Part shown: positions 38,282 to 45,245 of the stretch, piece after piece
Position numbering within the stretch: position 1 is the first letter of the stretch
Layout of the letters: the number at the start of each line of letters is the position of its first letter
Assembly (NCBI GenBank): GCA_020446945.1
Contig: JAGRDS010000011.1
Location: 62,001-126,000 of the forward strand
Direction: 5' to 3'
Origin: Parvularculaceae bacterium
GTDB taxonomy: Bacteria > Pseudomonadota > Alphaproteobacteria > Caulobacterales > Parvularculaceae
Length of the DNA stretch: 64,000 nt
Position numbers and translations under genes: made by a program
The notes under the pieces: model-generated
The model's input: only the letters and a program-made list of their open reading frames with translations
Told to the model about the DNA's origin: nothing
Database searches by the model: none

Positions 38282-38748
38282 GCGGCTGTCCTTTTTGAAC
38301 GGGCGATTTTTGCGGGGTCGATATCGGCGAGCAGGCGTCGCAGGGTTTTAAGTTGCGCGGGCGACAAACCCGCGAACGCTTCGTCAATCCACGCCCGGTG
38401 TTCGCCGGCCATGTCGGCGAATATTTTCTCACCCTTGCGCGTCAGGGTGAATATCGCAACGCGCCCGTCATTCGGGTCTGCGGCGCGCTTTACGAGCCCT
38501 TCGCGGATCAACGGCGCCGTCACCTGCGTTGTGGCGCCGTCGGAGACCATCAGCCTTTCGGTCAGGGCGCCCGCGCGCAACCCCGCCGCGCCGGCGCGAT
38601 CGAGCGCGGAAAGAACATCGAAGCGCGATATAGAATGTCCAAAGCGCGTGCGCATTCCGGCGTCGACCGCCTTTTCAAGGCCGCGCGAGGCGTTGAGAAG
38701 GGCGAGCCAGGCGCGCACCGCTTCCCTGCTTTCGCCCGTCCCGCTCAT
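38278..38748 (-). CDS. MarR family regulator of the oxygenase operon
   Basis: The 156-residue winged-helix repressor has [16 protein letters not shown] before the recognition region [39 protein letters not shown], in which DGR forms the wing tip. It is encoded inside the operon as the second gene, overlapping the SDR and hydratase genes by 4 bases each. Two AT-rich palindromes in the operon promoter (39505-39561) are its likely operators, which would make the operon self-regulated and induced by an aryl-CoA. Confidence 0.9.
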   Translation of the reverse strand: MSGTGESREAVRAWLALLNASRGLEKAVDAGMRTRFGHSISRFDVLSALDRAGAAGLRAGALTERLMVSDGATTQVTAPLIREGLVKRAADPNDGRVAIFTLTRKGEKIFADMAGEHRAWIDEAFAGLSPAQLKTLRRLLADIDPAKIARSKRTAA

Positions 38749-39482
38749 GACGCGAGTTCCCCGCCGTCAATGATGAGCGATTGTCCGTTGATCGAGGCCG
38801 CGCTCTCGCCCGACAGGAACAGCGCAGCGGCGGCGACCTCGTCGGGATGCACCAGCCGCCCGGCCGGATTGTCTTTCGCCAGCGCGCGTTTCGCCGCGTC
38901 GATGTCGCCGGCGGTTTTCGCGGCGAGGCGATTGACCGCGTCGTTCAGCAGGGGCGTGTCGGTGAAACCCGGACAAATCGCATTGAATGTGACTCCGGTT
39001 TTCGCATGCTCGATCGCGAGCGTTCTGATCCAGCCGAGAACGCCATGCTTGGCGGCCGCGTAGGCGCCCGTATAGCGATAGGCGCGATGGGAGGCGGTTG
39101 AGGCGACGGCGATGAAACGGCCCCATCCGCGTTCGATCATCTGCGGCGCAAAGGCTTGCGTACAGGCGAACACGCTCGTCAGATTGACGGCGATCGCGCG
39201 GTCCCATGTCGCGCGCGAAGTTTTCAGCGTCGCCGCCGTCGGCGCCGCGCCCGCATTAGCGATGAAAATGTCGATCGGTCCGGCGTTCGCCGCCAAAGCG
39301 GCGATTGATTCATCGTTTGTCACATCGACGGCGAACCAGGGCAGGCCGGCGGCCTTCAGCTTACCTTCGTCGCGACCGGCGATCGCGACGTCGCAACCCG
39401 CGCCGGTCAGCACCCGCGCGATAGCAAGGCCGATGCCCGATCCGCCGCCGGTGACGAGCGCGCGTTTTCCCGTAAGCGCCAT
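38745..39482 (-). CDS. Short-chain dehydrogenase/reductase
   Basis: The 245-residue NAD(P)-dependent oxidoreductase has TGGGSGIG at residues 11-18, NAGAA, and the catalytic YxxxK as YAAAK with the serine in AVAST. It is the first gene of the coupled minus-strand operon, with a GGAG ribosome binding site, and would oxidise the 3-hydroxyacyl-CoA formed by the hydratase, or another hydroxy intermediate. SDR proteins vary too much for the substrate to be read directly. Confidence 0.9.
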   Translation of the reverse strand: MALTGKRALVTGGGSGIGLAIARVLTGAGCDVAIAGRDEGKLKAAGLPWFAVDVTNDESIAALAANAGPIDIFIANAGAAPTAATLKTSRATWDRAIAVNLTSVFACTQAFAPQMIERGWGRFIAVASTASHRAYRYTGAYAAAKHGVLGWIRTLAIEHAKTGVTFNAICPGFTDTPLLNDAVNRLAAKTAGDIDAAKRALAKDNPAGRLVHPDEVAAAALFLSGESAASINGQSLIIDGGELAS

Positions 39483-39504
39483 GTGATTCTCCGCCTGCCG
39501 GGAA

Positions 39505-39524
39505 ATATTTTAGATATAAAATAT
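39505..39524. promoter_or_regulatory. MarR-type operator, site 1
   Basis: This 20-base palindrome has perfect 8-base arms ATATTTTA and TAAAATAT around GATA. It overlaps the predicted -10 element of the SDR operon promoter. It shares the 13-base core TTTTAGATATAAA with site 2. Confidence 0.75.
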
Positions 39525-39534
39525 ACGCGGTCAA
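39507..39534 (-). promoter_or_regulatory. Sigma-70 promoter of the SDR-MarR-oxygenase operon
   Basis: On the minus strand, TTGACC (39529-39534) and TAAAAT (39507-39512) are 16 bases apart, about 25 bases upstream of the ATG at 39482. The -10 hexamer lies inside MarR site 1, so binding would exclude RNA polymerase. Confidence 0.6.
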
Positions 39535-39542
39535 GCAAATTG

Positions 39543-39561
39543 TTTTAGATATAAACTAAAA
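39543..39561. promoter_or_regulatory. MarR-type operator, site 2
   Basis: TTTTAG-N7-CTAAAA forms a 19-base inverted repeat just upstream of the -35 element. The core TTTTAGATATAAA repeats that of site 1 exactly, 35 bases away in the same orientation. Confidence 0.7.
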
Positions 39562-39572
39562 ATTCGGCCAAT

Positions 39573-39617
39573 CAGCGCGCCGCCAGCCAGCGCGCCGCCA
39601 GTCAGCGCGCCGCTGCG
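39573..39617. repeat. Three 15-base tandem repeats at the decarboxylase 3' end
   Basis: Units CAGCGCGCCGCCAGC, CAGCGCGCCGCCAGT and CAGCGCGCCGCTGCG run from the intergenic gap into the last codons of the minus-strand decarboxylase gene. The TGA stop is in the boundary between the second and third units. Confidence 0.8.
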
Positions 39618-41020
39618 TCGAGCGCACGCCGGATCGAGCCGGCGAGCGTTTCCATGTGGCGGCGTTCGGTGAGGTTCGAGGAGACGGAAACGCGCAGGAT
39701 GCGCCGGCCCTTCCAGACGGCGCCGCCGACATAGCTTGCATTTTCCGCCTGCACGCCGGCGATAATCGCGGCGGTGAGCGCATCGCCCTCCGCGCCGGGC
39801 GGCCCGAAAGCGAGCGCGACCTGGTTGATGACGACATCGTTGAGAATATGAATGCGCGGATCGCCGCGAAGAAGGCCCGCAAAATAGCGCGCGCAATCGC
39901 AATGGCGTTCAATCATTTCAACGACGCCGGATCGGCCGAGCGTTTGAAGGAGCGCCCAAAGCGGAAAGCCGCGCGCGCGCCGCGACAATTCGATCACCCG
40001 CGCCGACGGGTCATGCGCACCCTCGGGCGGCGGATCGAGATAGCTCGCGGCGATGCGCATCGAAGCTTCATGGCTCGCCGGATCCTTGACGATGGCGAAG
40101 GCCGAATCATAGGGCGCCTGGAGCCATTTGTGGCCGTCGACCGACCATGAATCGGCGAGATCGGCGCCCGTGCAATAATGGCGCATTGACGCCGCCGCGC
40201 GCGCCCACAGGCCGAATGCGCCGTCGATATGCATCCAGGCGTCATGTTCGCGCGCCAGGCGCGAAATTTCCGTAAACGGATCGAAGGCGCCGGAGTTGAT
40301 GTGACCGGCCTGCGCGACAATGATTTTCGGCCCCTTTATCTGCGGCAGGCGCGCGGCGAGATCGTCTGCGCGCATGCGCCCTTCGTCATCGACCCTTATT
40401 TTGGCGAAATTTTCCTCGCCGAAGCCGAGATAGAATAGCGCGGCGTAAATCGTCGAATGCGCCTCCTCGCCGAGAACGATCGTCACCGCGGGCGCGGAGA
40501 AAATTCCTTCCTTGCGCAGGTCGAAGCCGGCGCGCTTCAACACCGCATCGCGCGCGACGATAAGGCCGATAAGGCTTGAAGTCGTCGCGCCGGATGCGAA
40601 TCCGATCGACGCCCCGCGCGGCAGATCGAGCAGGTCAAGCAGATAACCGGTGCAGGCCATTTCGGCGACCGCAGCGGCGGGAGACGTGCGATAGGGTCCG
40701 ATATTCTGGCCCCACGCGCTCGTCAGCCAGTCGGCGGCGACGCCGGCGCCGTGCGATGCGCCTTGCACCCAGCCGAAAAAATTCGGGCCCGTATTTCCGC
40801 AAAGTCCGGGCTCTGCGGCGCGCGCGAGTTCTTCAATCACCTGCGCGGCCGGGCGCGGATGATCGGGGAGCGGCTTGTTAAAAGCGTCGAGCAGGCTTTG
40901 ATGGTCGGCCGGCGCGCGCGGGGGAATTTCCTGCGACCTTGCGCGAAAATCTTTCGCAATGCGCGCCGCGACGTCCATAGCGGCGAATGTCTCTCCGGCG
41001 TGTCGGTCGGCGCGATCCAT
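39602..41020 (-). CDS. Group II PLP-dependent decarboxylase (aromatic-L-amino-acid type)
   Basis: The 472-residue fold-type I enzyme has the features of aromatic-amino-acid and related decarboxylases: FASGATTSSL for phosphate binding, HSTIYAALFYLG for ring stacking, HIDGAFGLWAR with the PLP aspartate region, and the Schiff-base lysine in DGHKWLQ. It would decarboxylate an amino acid such as tryptophan, tyrosine or phenylalanine, though some homologues act on other substrates. It lies upstream of the MarR-controlled operon, on the same strand but with its own start, separated by a repeat and two operators. Confidence 0.88.
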   Translation of the reverse strand: MDRADRHAGETFAAMDVAARIAKDFRARSQEIPPRAPADHQSLLDAFNKPLPDHPRPAAQVIEELARAAEPGLCGNTGPNFFGWVQGASHGAGVAADWLTSAWGQNIGPYRTSPAAAVAEMACTGYLLDLLDLPRGASIGFASGATTSSLIGLIVARDAVLKRAGFDLRKEGIFSAPAVTIVLGEEAHSTIYAALFYLGFGEENFAKIRVDDEGRMRADDLAARLPQIKGPKIIVAQAGHINSGAFDPFTEISRLAREHDAWMHIDGAFGLWARAAASMRHYCTGADLADSWSVDGHKWLQAPYDSAFAIVKDPASHEASMRIAASYLDPPPEGAHDPSARVIELSRRARGFPLWALLQTLGRSGVVEMIERHCDCARYFAGLLRGDPRIHILNDVVINQVALAFGPPGAEGDALTAAIIAGVQAENASYVGGAVWKGRRILRVSVSSNLTERRHMETLAGSIRRALDAAAR

Positions 41021-41036
41021 AAAATTCTTTCTTTAA

Positions 41037-41066
41037 AACGCGACGTGACATTCGCCATGTCGCGTT
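41037..41066. promoter_or_regulatory. Inverted repeat in the decarboxylase leader
   Basis: AACGCGAC and GTCGCGTT form a perfect 8-base stem that can extend by three pairs, one of them G-U, around an 8-base loop. It lies 17 bases upstream of the minus-strand decarboxylase ATG. It could be an operator or a leader hairpin. There is a short TTTTAAAG on the minus side but no true U-run. Confidence 0.5.
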
Positions 41067-41130
41067 CTCGTTTCAACCCCGGCCTCGGGGCCTGTCTTGA
41101 CCCTTTGCGCCTTCGGGCCCACATCACTTT

Positions 41131-41515
41131 CGCGTCAGACGGCCGGACGGCCGCGGAAGGAAACTTTCGAGGAAAGTCCGGGCTCCATGGAGGCAAGGCG
41201 CCGGGTAACGCCCGGCCGGATCGCCCGGTTTGCGGACGGTCCGAGGGAAAGCGCCGCAGAGAACGAACCGCCTTCTGCGGGAGGTAAGGGTGAAAAGGTG
41301 CGGTAAGAGCGCACCGCTCGTCCGGCGACGGATGAGGCATGGCAAGCCCCGCCTGGAGCAATGCCGAATAGGGATCGCGCGTTCTTCGGAACAGGGGCGC
41401 CTCCGCTCCGAGCGGTCCGGGTAGGCAGCTAGAGGCGATGCGCAAGCATCGTCCCAGATGAATGGCCGTCCCTTCTCCGGAAGGACAGAACCCGGCTTAC
41501 AGGCCGTCTGACGCG
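41131..41515 (+). ncRNA. rnpB: RNase P RNA (class A)
   Basis: This is the catalytic RNA of RNase P, which trims tRNA 5' leaders. The ends pair perfectly over 14 bases (41131-41144 with 41502-41515) as helix P1. Just inside lies GAGGAAAGTCCGGGCTCC, the most conserved core of bacterial RNase P RNA, and near the 3' end GGACAGAACCCGGCTTACAG, the partner core segment. The length of about 385 bases is normal for class A. A TTGACC hexamer at 41097-41102 may be the -35 element; no clear -10 is visible. Confidence 0.96.
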
Positions 41516-41613
41516 CTTTGTTTGCGGCGGATCCTGCGCCGGGGTAATTCGCGCTGAAAGCGCGGCCGAAAGTGTGGGATGACGCGGGCGAACGACATTG
41601 TTAGACAAAAGCA

Positions 41614-42060
41614 ATGTCGAAAAGAGATTCTAACCGGCGCGTCGCATCGCCTTTTGTCATCCGCAAAGTCGCGGAGACCGGCGACATCGATGCGTTCAAT
41701 CATGTCAATAATGCGCGGTATATCGACTGGGCGAACGAGATCGCATGGGCGCATTCCGAAGCGCTCGGCCTGTCGATGGAGGATTACAGGCGCATCGGTT
41801 TCGGCTGCGTCGTCTGGCGTCACGAATTCGATTATGTCGCGCCGGTCATTCTCGGCGATGAAATCGATGTCGCGACATGGATCGCCGAAAACGACAATCG
41901 CGTGCGCCTGGTTCGCGCCTATGAGATGCGCAAGACGACGACCGGCGCGGTCGTCTTCAGGGGGCGGACGAAATTCGTCTGTATCGAGATGGCGAGCGGT
42001 AAGCCGGCGCGCATGCCGAAGGAATTTATTGACGCCTACAGGCCGCAGATCGGAGAATAA
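41614..42060 (+). CDS. Hotdog-fold acyl-CoA/acyl-ACP thioesterase
   Basis: The 148-residue product is a 4-hydroxybenzoyl-CoA thioesterase/FatA-like hotdog protein. The family core is DAFNHVNNARYIDW at about 28-41, the asparagine and aspartate regions usually forming the active site, followed by RHEFDYVAPVILGDEIDV. It hydrolyses an acyl thioester in the cytoplasm. The stop is 3 bases before yajQ, whose start has its own GGAG site, and an acyl carrier protein and ketosynthase follow, so an acyl-ACP substrate is likely. The ribosome binding site is weak. Confidence 0.85.
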   Translation: MSKRDSNRRVASPFVIRKVAETGDIDAFNHVNNARYIDWANEIAWAHSEALGLSMEDYRRIGFGCVVWRHEFDYVAPVILGDEIDVATWIAENDNRVRLVRAYEMRKTTTGAVVFRGRTKFVCIEMASGKPARMPKEFIDAYRPQIGE

Positions 42061-42063
42061 ATC

Positions 42064-42549
42064 ATGCCCTCATTCGATATCGTGTCCGAAGTCGATATGA
42101 CCGAAGCCGACAACGCCCTGAAAAACGTCATGCGCGAAATCGGCACGCGCTATGATTTCAAGGGATCGAAATCGATGGTCGAGATGAAGGAGGGCTTCAT
42201 CGCGATCAGCGCCGATGACGATCTCAAGCTGAAACAGATGCATGAGCTTTTGCAGGGACACATGCAGCGGCGCGGCATTGCGCCCGGATCGCTCGATTAC
42301 CAGAAGGTCGAGCCGGCGGCGGGCCAGTCGGTCCGCCAGCTTGTCAAGGTGAAAGAGGGGATCGACAAGGAACTCGCCAGGCGGATCGTCAAGGAAATAA
42401 AGAGCGGCAAATTCAAGGTCCAGGTCGCGATCCAGGGCGAGGAACTGCGCGTAACCGGTAAAAAACGGGACGATCTTCAGGAGGTCATCGCCTTCGTCAA
42501 GGGTCTTGCGATCGAGCAGCCGTTACAATTCAAGAACTTTCGCGATTGA
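42064..42549 (+). CDS. yajQ: YajQ family cyclic di-GMP/nucleotide-binding protein
   Basis: The 161-residue protein has two RNA-recognition-like folds and the family start MPSFDIVSEVDMTEADNAL, plus RYDFKG and GKKRDDLQEVIAF. YajQ homologues bind cyclic di-GMP in Xanthomonas and are otherwise of uncertain role. A GGAG ribosome binding site precedes the ATG, 3 bases after the thioesterase stop. Its place between a thioesterase and an ACP-ketosynthase pair is unusual. Confidence 0.95.
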   Translation: MPSFDIVSEVDMTEADNALKNVMREIGTRYDFKGSKSMVEMKEGFIAISADDDLKLKQMHELLQGHMQRRGIAPGSLDYQKVEPAAGQSVRQLVKVKEGIDKELARRIVKEIKSGKFKVQVAIQGEELRVTGKKRDDLQEVIAFVKGLAIEQPLQFKNFRD

Positions 42550-42590
42550 CCGAGATCGGCTAAGCGGGTTGGAAAACACGGAGGGGAATC

Positions 42591-42842
42591 ATGTCGGATA
42601 TGGACCAGCAATTGCTTGCGATCATCAAGGAACACGCGATCGGCCTGACTTCCGACCCGACCCGTGAAACGCTCGTCACCGATCTGGGTATCGACTCATT
42701 TTCAATCGTTGAAATCATTTACGAGGTCGAGGAGAAGCTCGGCATAGAGGTGCCGTTCAACGCCAATGAAAACGCGCTCGGCGATATGAAAACGGTTGGC
42801 GACCTGATCGACGCGGTTAAGAAACTCGCGGGGAAAGAATAG
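42591..42842 (+). CDS. Acyl carrier protein
   Basis: This 83-residue acidic helical protein has the phosphopantetheine site GIDSFSIVE with Ser36. It resembles special-purpose ACPs (NodF/AcpXL-like) rather than the highly conserved AcpP, which would have a DSLDTVEL site. It is preceded by a CGGAGGGGAATC ribosome binding site and followed after 3 bases by a ketosynthase, so it probably carries the chain that this enzyme extends. Confidence 0.93.
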   Translation: MSDMDQQLLAIIKEHAIGLTSDPTRETLVTDLGIDSFSIVEIIYEVEEKLGIEVPFNANENALGDMKTVGDLIDAVKKLAGKE

Positions 42843-42845
42843 CGG

Positions 42846-44057
42846 ATGTCTCGCCGCGTCGTCGTTACCGGGCTCGGCGGAATTTGCGCGACCGGCGCAA
42901 ATGTTCCCGAATTCTGGGACAATTCGAAAAAGGCGGTCTGCGGCGTTTCAGTGCGCACGCTGAAAGCGGGCGATGAGTATTCGATCACGCTCCCCATCGC
43001 GCCGATAGACGGTTTTGAAGACCGCCTCGCGGAATTCGGCCGCGATATGGCGCGCGCGGATCGTTTCACGCAATTGGCGATCGCGGCGGCCGATGAGGCG
43101 GTCCGGGACGCGGGCGTCGATTTCGCAAGCGGTCTCGGGCGCCGAACGGCGGCGATCGTCGGCACCGGTATCGGCGGACAGACGACGTTCGACGCAGCCT
43201 ATCTCGCCATGCTGAAACACGGGCGCAAACCGCACCCCTTGTCGATCCTGAAGATCATTCCGAATGCGCCGGCCAGTCATATGTCGATCCGGTACGGATT
43301 GAACGGACCTGCTTTCGCCATTTCTTCGGCCTGCGCCTCCGGCGCGCATGCGATCGGCGTCGCCGCCGACATGATCCGCAGCGGGGCGGCGGACGCAGCG
43401 CTCGCCGGCGCGTCCGAAGCGCTGCTGACCTATGGGGCGATGGAGACGTGGAAGGCGATGCACATCATGTCCGATGAGCTTTGCCGCCCGTTTTCGAAAA
43501 ATCGCAAAGGTCTCATTATCGGCGAAGGCGCCGGCGTTCTGGTCCTTGAAGATTTCGCGGCGGCGAAAAAACGCGGCGCCAAAATCTACGCCGAACTTGC
43601 CGGCTTCGGTATGAACGCCGACGGCAAGGACATGATCAATCCAGCGGTTGAAGGCGCGGCCGGCGCGATGAAAACGGCGTTATCGACGGTCGGCGCTTTC
43701 GATCCGGCCGGCGTTTACATCAACGCGCATGGCACGGGCACCTTGCTCAACGATCCGACCGAATCGAAAGCGATCCGCGATGTGTTCGCCGCCGGCGCCG
43801 ACAGTCTCGTCGTTTCCTCGACCAAATCGATGCACGGGCATCTTCTCGGCGCCGCCGGCGCGATAGAGGCGATTGCGACGCTGAAAGCGATGGAGACGGG
43901 CGTCGTTCCGCCTACGATCAATTACGACGAGCCCGATCCGGCCTGCGATCTCGATTATTGTCCGAACGAGGCGCGCGAGCAGCGCATCGACCTCGCATTG
44001 TCGAATTCCTTCGCCTTTGGCGGGTTGAATGCGGTGCTGGCGTTCCGGCGGGTTTGA
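42846..44057 (+). CDS. Beta-ketoacyl-ACP synthase (FabF/NodE-like)
   Basis: The 403-residue thiolase-fold enzyme has the condensing triad: Cys163 in SSACASGAH, His295 in NAHGTGT and His332 in SMHGHLLGAAG. It condenses malonyl-ACP with an acyl chain. It is coupled to the small ACP gene 3 bases upstream. The pair is likely specialised, for example for a long or modified fatty acid, since housekeeping fabF normally sits with acpP and fabG. A strong terminator follows at 44106-44132. Confidence 0.92.
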   Translation: MSRRVVVTGLGGICATGANVPEFWDNSKKAVCGVSVRTLKAGDEYSITLPIAPIDGFEDRLAEFGRDMARADRFTQLAIAAADEAVRDAGVDFASGLGRRTAAIVGTGIGGQTTFDAAYLAMLKHGRKPHPLSILKIIPNAPASHMSIRYGLNGPAFAISSACASGAHAIGVAADMIRSGAADAALAGASEALLTYGAMETWKAMHIMSDELCRPFSKNRKGLIIGEGAGVLVLEDFAAAKKRGAKIYAELAGFGMNADGKDMINPAVEGAAGAMKTALSTVGAFDPAGVYINAHGTGTLLNDPTESKAIRDVFAAGADSLVVSSTKSMHGHLLGAAGAIEAIATLKAMETGVVPPTINYDEPDPACDLDYCPNEAREQRIDLALSNSFAFGGLNAVLAFRRV

Positions 44058-44105
44058 AAGTGCCGCCGCTGACCGGAAAGACATGTTAATGCCATAGCAA
44101 AATTC

Positions 44106-44132
44106 AAACGGGCCCTCGCGGGCCCGTTTTTT
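44106..44132 (+). terminator. Rho-independent terminator after ketosynthase
   Basis: AAACGGGCCC (44106-44115) pairs perfectly with GGGCCCGTTT (44120-44129) around a TCGC loop, and a T-run continues to 44132. It closes the thioesterase-YajQ-ACP-ketosynthase transcript. Confidence 0.93.
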
Positions 44133-44214
44133 GTTCGTACCGATCCCCGACCAGCGGACAGCAATTGTTCTTGTCCCAACCGCTTTGTAGTCTCCCGTAA
44201 ACGGGAGGGATAGC

Positions 44215-44616
44215 ATGGCGGGGATGACCGGCGGCTACGCAACAATCGGAGTAGAAGACCCAGCGAAATCCTATGCATTCTACGATGCGGTTTTCGCCGC
44301 GATCGGCTGGGGCATGCACATCGAGTTTTCAACCGGGCGCGGCTATTCCAGGGGCGGCGGTGGAGAGGGCTTTACCGTCTGGACCATGCGCCCGTTCAAT
44401 GGCGAACCGGCAACCTTCGGAAATGGCTCGCTCGTGGGCTTCATGGTCGACACCCGCGCTGAGGTAGAGGCCTTCCACGAGGCAGCCCTCGCCCATGGCG
44501 GAACCGATGAAGGGGCGCCCGGCCCCCGGGCCTATGAGGAACACTGGTACGCCGCCTATGTGCGCGATCCCTTGGGCAACAAGCTTTCCGCCGTCTGCCT
44601 CGCCGCGCCAGAATAG
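44215..44616 (+). CDS. VOC (glyoxalase/bleomycin-resistance) family protein
   Basis: The 133-residue product has the beta-alpha-beta-beta-beta units of the vicinal oxygen chelate fold (GYATIGVEDPAKSYAFYDAVF start, YEEHWYAAYVRDPLGNKLSAVC end). The second-half metal-binding glutamate seems replaced in DPLGNKLSAV, so a catalytic role is uncertain. A GGGAGGG ribosome binding site is present. It is a lone gene after the terminator, converging on the 44752 gene. Confidence 0.85.
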   Translation: MAGMTGGYATIGVEDPAKSYAFYDAVFAAIGWGMHIEFSTGRGYSRGGGGEGFTVWTMRPFNGEPATFGNGSLVGFMVDTRAEVEAFHEAALAHGGTDEGAPGPRAYEEHWYAAYVRDPLGNKLSAVCLAAPE

Positions 44617-44751
44617 GGCCCAAGTCCTCTCGTCATTCGCGCGAATACAGGCTTGGCCCATGATTTAGACGCGAGCGCGCGCTAACATATTCAAGCGGCG
44701 ATTCGTCAAACAGACGAAAAGGCGACCGCAAATACATTAATGTACGGACAA

Positions 44752-45114
44752 TTACGCCGCGGCGGCTTTCGCCTTCGGCGGCGCGAGGCGGTTGTTGAGG
44801 TTGTTCCGCACCGCCATGAACGCGGCGATCATCACAACGAGCCCGAGATAGCGCACGACATACAGCCCGAGATCGTCAACCAGCGTTTTGCCGAGCGCGC
44901 CGATCGAGGCGTAAATCGAATGAATGTCCGATCCGGCGAGGCCCATGCCCGCGATCGGCCAGACAAGGCGGTCGATGAAAAGCGCGATCGCGCCGAGGAA
45001 CCAGGAAGAGCGCTTCTTTTTCGGCGCAATCGCCAGGACAAAGGCGATGACGAGCGCGCGAACGATATCCGCGCCGGAAAAGCCGAGGCTGATGATGTCC
45101 TTAAGATCTTCCAT
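44752..45114 (-). CDS. Small membrane protein of unknown function
   Basis: The 120-residue product has hydrophobic segments near residues 15-30, 38-58 and 83-103, separated by a PKKKRSSW basic loop, which suggests an inner-membrane protein with about three spans and a cytoplasmic alanine-rich tail. A strong AAGGAGG ribosome binding site precedes the ATG. I recognise no family. It is divergent from the Ada-like gene across 131 bases. Confidence 0.75.
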   Translation of the reverse strand: MEDLKDIISLGFSGADIVRALVIAFVLAIAPKKKRSSWFLGAIALFIDRLVWPIAGMGLAGSDIHSIYASIGALGKTLVDDLGLYVVRYLGLVVMIAAFMAVRNNLNNRLAPPKAKAAAA

Positions 45115-45190
45115 GGGTGCGCCCTCCTTGGCGGAGAAATAACGCGCCCTTATGGTTAACGTCCGGTAAAGCGCGCGCCGGCGGGCCCGG

Positions 45191-45209
45191 CCGGTTCCGC
45201 AAGAACCGG
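45191..45209. promoter_or_regulatory. Perfect 7-base inverted repeat upstream of the methyltransferase gene
   Basis: CCGGTTC and GAACCGG flank CGCAA, about 37 bases before the ATG at 45246. It could be an operator or a leader hairpin. There is no T-run. Confidence 0.45.
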
Positions 45210-45245
45210 GTCGCGCGCCCCGCGCGGACGGGGCAGATTGCGGCT

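Noticed and set aside
44703..44725. Hairpin TTCGTC/GACGAA between the VOC and membrane protein genes as a terminator
   Set aside because: The stem is only 6 bases and no T-run follows on either strand.
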